From assembly GCA_947500775.1 (NCBI GenBank), contig CANMTD010000003.1:248001-312000 (forward strand): a DNA stretch of 64,000 nucleotides, written 5' to 3'. Numbering within the stretch: position 1 is the stretch's first letter; the number at the start of each line of letters is the position of its first letter. Shown here piece after piece: positions 61,876 through 64,000 of this stretch. This stretch comes from an uncultured Paracoccaceae bacterium. Its GTDB lineage: Bacteria; Pseudomonadota; Alphaproteobacteria; Rhodobacterales; Rhodobacteraceae. Under the pieces are notes generated by a model. The model was not told the DNA's origin and ran no database searches. It saw nothing but the letters and a program-made list of their open reading frames with translations. A program made the translations under genes and the position numbers.

Positions 61876-62409
61876 TCAGGCTGCGCGCACCAGCTTTGTC
61901 GGGTCGGACAGTGCGATCGTCACCATATGCTCTGTGTCATGGTGGCCTTCGAAATGCCTGTCGCATTCGAAGTGCGGCTCATCCGTCAAATCGCCACCAA
62001 TCGCCCGCGCAAACCCGCGAAACAGCGCCCATGAGGCATCGTTGCCTTTGGTGATCGTGGTTTTCAGCTGCGTGGCGTCATCGCTGGCATCGCGTTCGAT
62101 CAGCTCTAGCAGCATTTTGCGGCCCAGGCCCATGCCGCGCGCTTTGGGGCTTACAGCCACCTGCCAGACGAACAATTCTTGTCTGGCCGGAACCATGTGC
62201 CCCGAAACCCAACCAACAATCTCTCCGTCCATCTCTGCGACGACACAGGTGTCGCGGAAATGATCGGCCTGGATCAGATTGCAATACATCGAGTTTTCAT
62301 CAAGCGGCTTGCAGGTTTTTACAAGCGCCCAGATTGAAGCCCCGTCCGTCGCATCAGGTTTGCGCAGACGGGGCATTCCCGTTCGAGGGGTGTCACTGTC
62401 TTTCGGCAT
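61876..62409 (-). CDS. ectA: L-2,4-diaminobutyrate acetyltransferase
   Basis: The 177-residue GNAT enzyme acetylates diaminobutyrate at the gamma nitrogen. It shows KPDATDGASIWALVKTCKPL, LDENSMYCNLIQADHF, the acetyl-CoA loop SPKARGMGLGRKMLLELIE and a C-terminal HFECDRHFEGHHDTEHM typical of EctA. It is the first gene of the ectoine operon, divergent from a MarR-type regulator. The hydroxylase gene ectD is not in the window. Confidence 0.97.
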   Translation of the reverse strand: MPKDSDTPRTGMPRLRKPDATDGASIWALVKTCKPLDENSMYCNLIQADHFRDTCVVAEMDGEIVGWVSGHMVPARQELFVWQVAVSPKARGMGLGRKMLLELIERDASDDATQLKTTITKGNDASWALFRGFARAIGGDLTDEPHFECDRHFEGHHDTEHMVTIALSDPTKLVRAA

Positions 62410-62636
62410 GCTGTTTGACCTCTCATTTCATTTGATTAGCTAAGTAATGTATTTCTGCCAAAACTTCAACAATCAAAGAAAAATAAGCTTAAACTACAAA
62501 TTTCCCCTGATTTTCAAGGGACATCTTCGACATTTTCATTAGCGTTACAAACTATTGAAGAAGAGTTTGACTCCGCCAAAACCACCAAAGTGTTTCGCCG
62601 ATTGAAGCATATACCCCCTTCATGCAATAATGCGAC
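62410..62636. promoter_or_regulatory. AT-rich ectABC-ask / marR control region
   Basis: The 227-base divergent region is far more AT-rich than its surroundings, as in salt-induced ect promoters. For the regulator, TTGAAG (62602-62607) and AATAAT (62626-62631) are 18 bases apart and would start RNA at or one base from the ATG at 62637. An eight-base palindrome TTAGCTAA lies at 62436-62443 near ectA. No operator is assigned. Confidence 0.5.
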
Positions 62637-63149
62637 ATGACCACGAACCCACATGATCGCACCGATGACAGCCTGATTGCCTTGCGGCGCATTTTGCGCG
62701 CCACAGAGCTTTTTGCGCGTGACCTTGCGCATGCCGTGGGGCTGACCCCGGCGCAGCTTCGCGTGCTACAGATCATCGCCGAAAAAAGCAGCGCCACACC
62801 AAAAACGCTGGCCAATCAGATGGGGGTCAGCCAGGCCACGGTGACAGCCCTGGTCGACAAGCTGGTGACACGCGGGCTGGTTCAACGCGTCCCGTCAGAA
62901 CAGGACCGGCGTCAGATCAACGTGGTGGCGACACCTCAGGGGCGCGACAGGTTGGTGGATGCGCCTGACGCGCTGCAACAACGCTATGTACGCGCCTTTT
63001 CCGAACTCGCCGACTGGGAGCAGGCCCAATTGGTATCCTCCCTGGAACGTGTCGCCGACATGCTTGACGCACAAGACATAGATGCCTCGCCAGTCTTGAC
63101 GACAGGCGACATCCGCGCGGGAAAAAAACCGGATGGCGGCACTTCGTGA
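62637..63149 (+). CDS. MarR-type regulator of ectoine genes (EctR-like)
   Basis: A 170-residue winged-helix protein: ALRRILRATELFARDLAHAV, LTPAQLRVLQIIAEKSSATP, recognition region LANQMGVSQATVTALVDKLV and wing RVPSEQDRRQINVVATPQG, then dimer helices. Its place next to ectA, divergently transcribed, is that of EctR regulators, which repress ect genes at low salinity. No Shine-Dalgarno precedes the ATG; the promoter spacing suggests a leaderless message. Confidence 0.85.
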   Translation: MTTNPHDRTDDSLIALRRILRATELFARDLAHAVGLTPAQLRVLQIIAEKSSATPKTLANQMGVSQATVTALVDKLVTRGLVQRVPSEQDRRQINVVATPQGRDRLVDAPDALQQRYVRAFSELADWEQAQLVSSLERVADMLDAQDIDASPVLTTGDIRAGKKPDGGTS

Positions 63150-63354
63150 AAGCAAACGCGCGGGCGTACTAAAAGCAGGGGCCCGCTCTGTAACGTTATA
63201 GTGTTGTCAGCGATGGACGATGCGGTCATTCGCGAGGTGAGCGTCCTGAAACCGACGGCCAGATTATCCCCAACACCACCCGGGACTGCCCGTCTGGCGC
63301 GAACATGCCAATGCGTATGCCGCATAAGAAATTGCTTTTATTCAACAAATACGA
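63150..63354. other. Intergenic region without a supported gene
   Basis: About 205 bases between the MarR gene and the tRNA 3' end. No hairpin with T-run, no credible frame. Confidence 0.4.
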
Positions 63355-63444
63355 TGGCGGAGGAGGTGGGATTCGAACCCACGGTACGCTTTCACGCACG
63401 CCGGTTTTCAAGACCGGTGCATTCGACCACTCTGCCACTCCTCC
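63355..63444 (-). tRNA. tRNA-Ser (anticodon UGA)
   Basis: A 90-base class II tRNA with encoded CCA. The acceptor stem is GGAGGAG with CTCCTCC, discriminator G then CCA. The anticodon stem CCGGT/ACCGG encloses CTTGAAA, anticodon TGA. A long variable arm and the T-loop GTTCGAATC are present. Confidence 0.97.
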
Positions 63445-63645
63445 GGCGGTGCAGACGACTAGCCCACGGCATACGATTCTAAAAGCAAAAGTGCCAGCCG
63501 AAACTTGCCGGATGATGCAGCCCGGACTTTCCATAGCGGGCACTGACCGCTATCATACGCGTAATCGCGCCCGACGAACGGGCGTAACAGGCGCATAGAT
63601 CAGCACGCGTGGCATATTGTGGCACGTGGCATAGGGGGCAAGGCA

Positions 63646-64000
63646 ATGGGCAGAAAACGTATAGGGCAGCTTGTGCTGACCGTAGGTTTGGCATTTGCGG
63701 TCACGGGCTGCGAAGACGGCTTTAAAATGCCATCGTTCAAGAAAAAAGAGGGCACCGAAACAACCCAGACCGCCGCCAGGGCCAGTCAGGCCAAAGCGGT
63801 CGAACGGGATGTCGAAGCGCCCGAAGTGTTCCAATCCACTGAAACCGGGTTGTGGGACGGGCGCCCGTCCTTGGGCGGGGTCTGGGTGGCGCATCCCGAT
63901 GTCACCGATCCCGAACGGGTCATGATCCGGAACGAAGCCAACGGCAAATCCGTGGTCGGCGCGCTGTTCCGGCGCGAACGCAACAACCCCGGCCCGCTGT
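63646..64000 (+). CDS. Lipoprotein, RlpA/SPOR-associated type, 3'-truncated
   Basis: The frame is open to the window end; 118 residues are visible. It starts MGRKRIGQLVLTVGLAFAVT with a lipobox ending TGC, then a basic/acidic linker (KMPSFKKKEGTETTQTAA) and a conserved block GLWDGRPSLGGVWVAHPDVT, RVMIRNEANGKSVVGALFRR, which matches the N-terminal part of Rhodobacterales lipoproteins that, as I recall, continue into an SPOR domain and precede a D-alanyl-D-alanine carboxypeptidase gene. The role in septal peptidoglycan is inference; the C-terminal domain lies outside the window. Confidence 0.75.
   Translation, partial: MGRKRIGQLVLTVGLAFAVTGCEDGFKMPSFKKKEGTETTQTAARASQAKAVERDVEAPEVFQSTETGLWDGRPSLGGVWVAHPDVTDPERVMIRNEANGKSVVGALFRRERNNPGPL

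Noticed and set aside
58717-62409. ectD (ectoine hydroxylase) as part of the ectoine operon
   Set aside because: No dioxygenase gene was seen on either side; the operon in this window is ectABC-ask only.
63355-63444. tRNA-Ser as an integration site for a mobile element
   Set aside because: No integrase gene, no second copy of the tRNA 3' end and no foreign-looking block next to it in the window.

Overview
The window looks like a chromosomal segment of a marine alphaproteobacterium of the Rhodobacterales (Roseobacter group). This rests on the high GC content with strong GC bias at third codon positions, the ectoine operon with its own aspartate kinase, the propionyl-CoA/methylmalonyl-CoA genes with a ScfR/PccR-type regulator and TTTGCAAA operators, small family proteins typical of this group (DUF6497, DUF4174, YdcH), and FnrL-like and CtrA-like binding sites. 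No database was consulted; all identifications come from reading the sequence.

Region by region. (1) 1-6031: a 5'-truncated Ppx/GppA phosphatase, a tightly overlapping minus-strand operon (VOC protein, GNAT acetyltransferase, TerB-DnaJ co-chaperone, endonuclease/phosphatase-fold protein, small exported protein) and divergent nhaA. (2) 6043-19161: propionyl-CoA assimilation, with methylmalonyl-CoA mutase, pccA, pccB and a PccR-like regulator, interleaved with small lipoproteins, RidA, DUF6497 and an MFS exporter. (3) 19287-20020: a CoxG-like SRPBCC protein and a YdcH protein. (4) 20125-25493: a four-gene minus-strand cassette (winged-helix/TPR regulator, PAP2/haloperoxidase-like enzyme with a 14-fold Asn-Arg repeat, subtilisin-like protease, membrane protein) behind a TTAA-N7-TTAA CtrA-type box. 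(5) 25702-34029: a 2355-residue secreted protein that fuses five phosphohydrolase modules, divergent from an inositol dehydrogenase and preceded by a Pho-box-like triple repeat. (6) 34093-37077: a DEAD-box helicase and a racemase-family protein lacking both catalytic cysteines. (7) 37099-43958: an exopolysaccharide locus (DUF3131 protein; a GH18-like/deacetylase/glycosyltransferase fusion; an exported double-psi-barrel-like lipoprotein). (8) 44373-50422: a murQ-ABC transporter-dehydrogenase operon behind two inverted copies of a 17-bp operator-like element. (9) 50805-58410: a surface-protein island with an autotransporter, a SLAM-like (DUF560, type XI) outer-membrane protein, an RTX protein, a TbpB-barrel-like lipoprotein and an Asn/Gln-rich lipoprotein; two perfect TTGAT-N4-ATCAA boxes lie in it. 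(10) 58717-63149: ectABC-ask with a divergent MarR/EctR-type regulator. (11) tRNA-Ser(UGA) and a 3'-truncated lipoprotein gene.

How it fits together. The propionyl-CoA genes form a split regulon probably read by the PccR-like protein. The giant phosphatase with phytase modules next to an inositol dehydrogenase suggests scavenging of phosphate, and perhaps inositol, from organic phosphates. The exopolysaccharide and murQ loci both concern amino-sugar polymers. The surface island combines a predicted lipoprotein-export system with cargo-like proteins and is probably responsive to oxygen. The strongest candidates for undescribed biology are the 20125-25493 cassette, the phosphatase fusion and the 52837-57793 secretion island.
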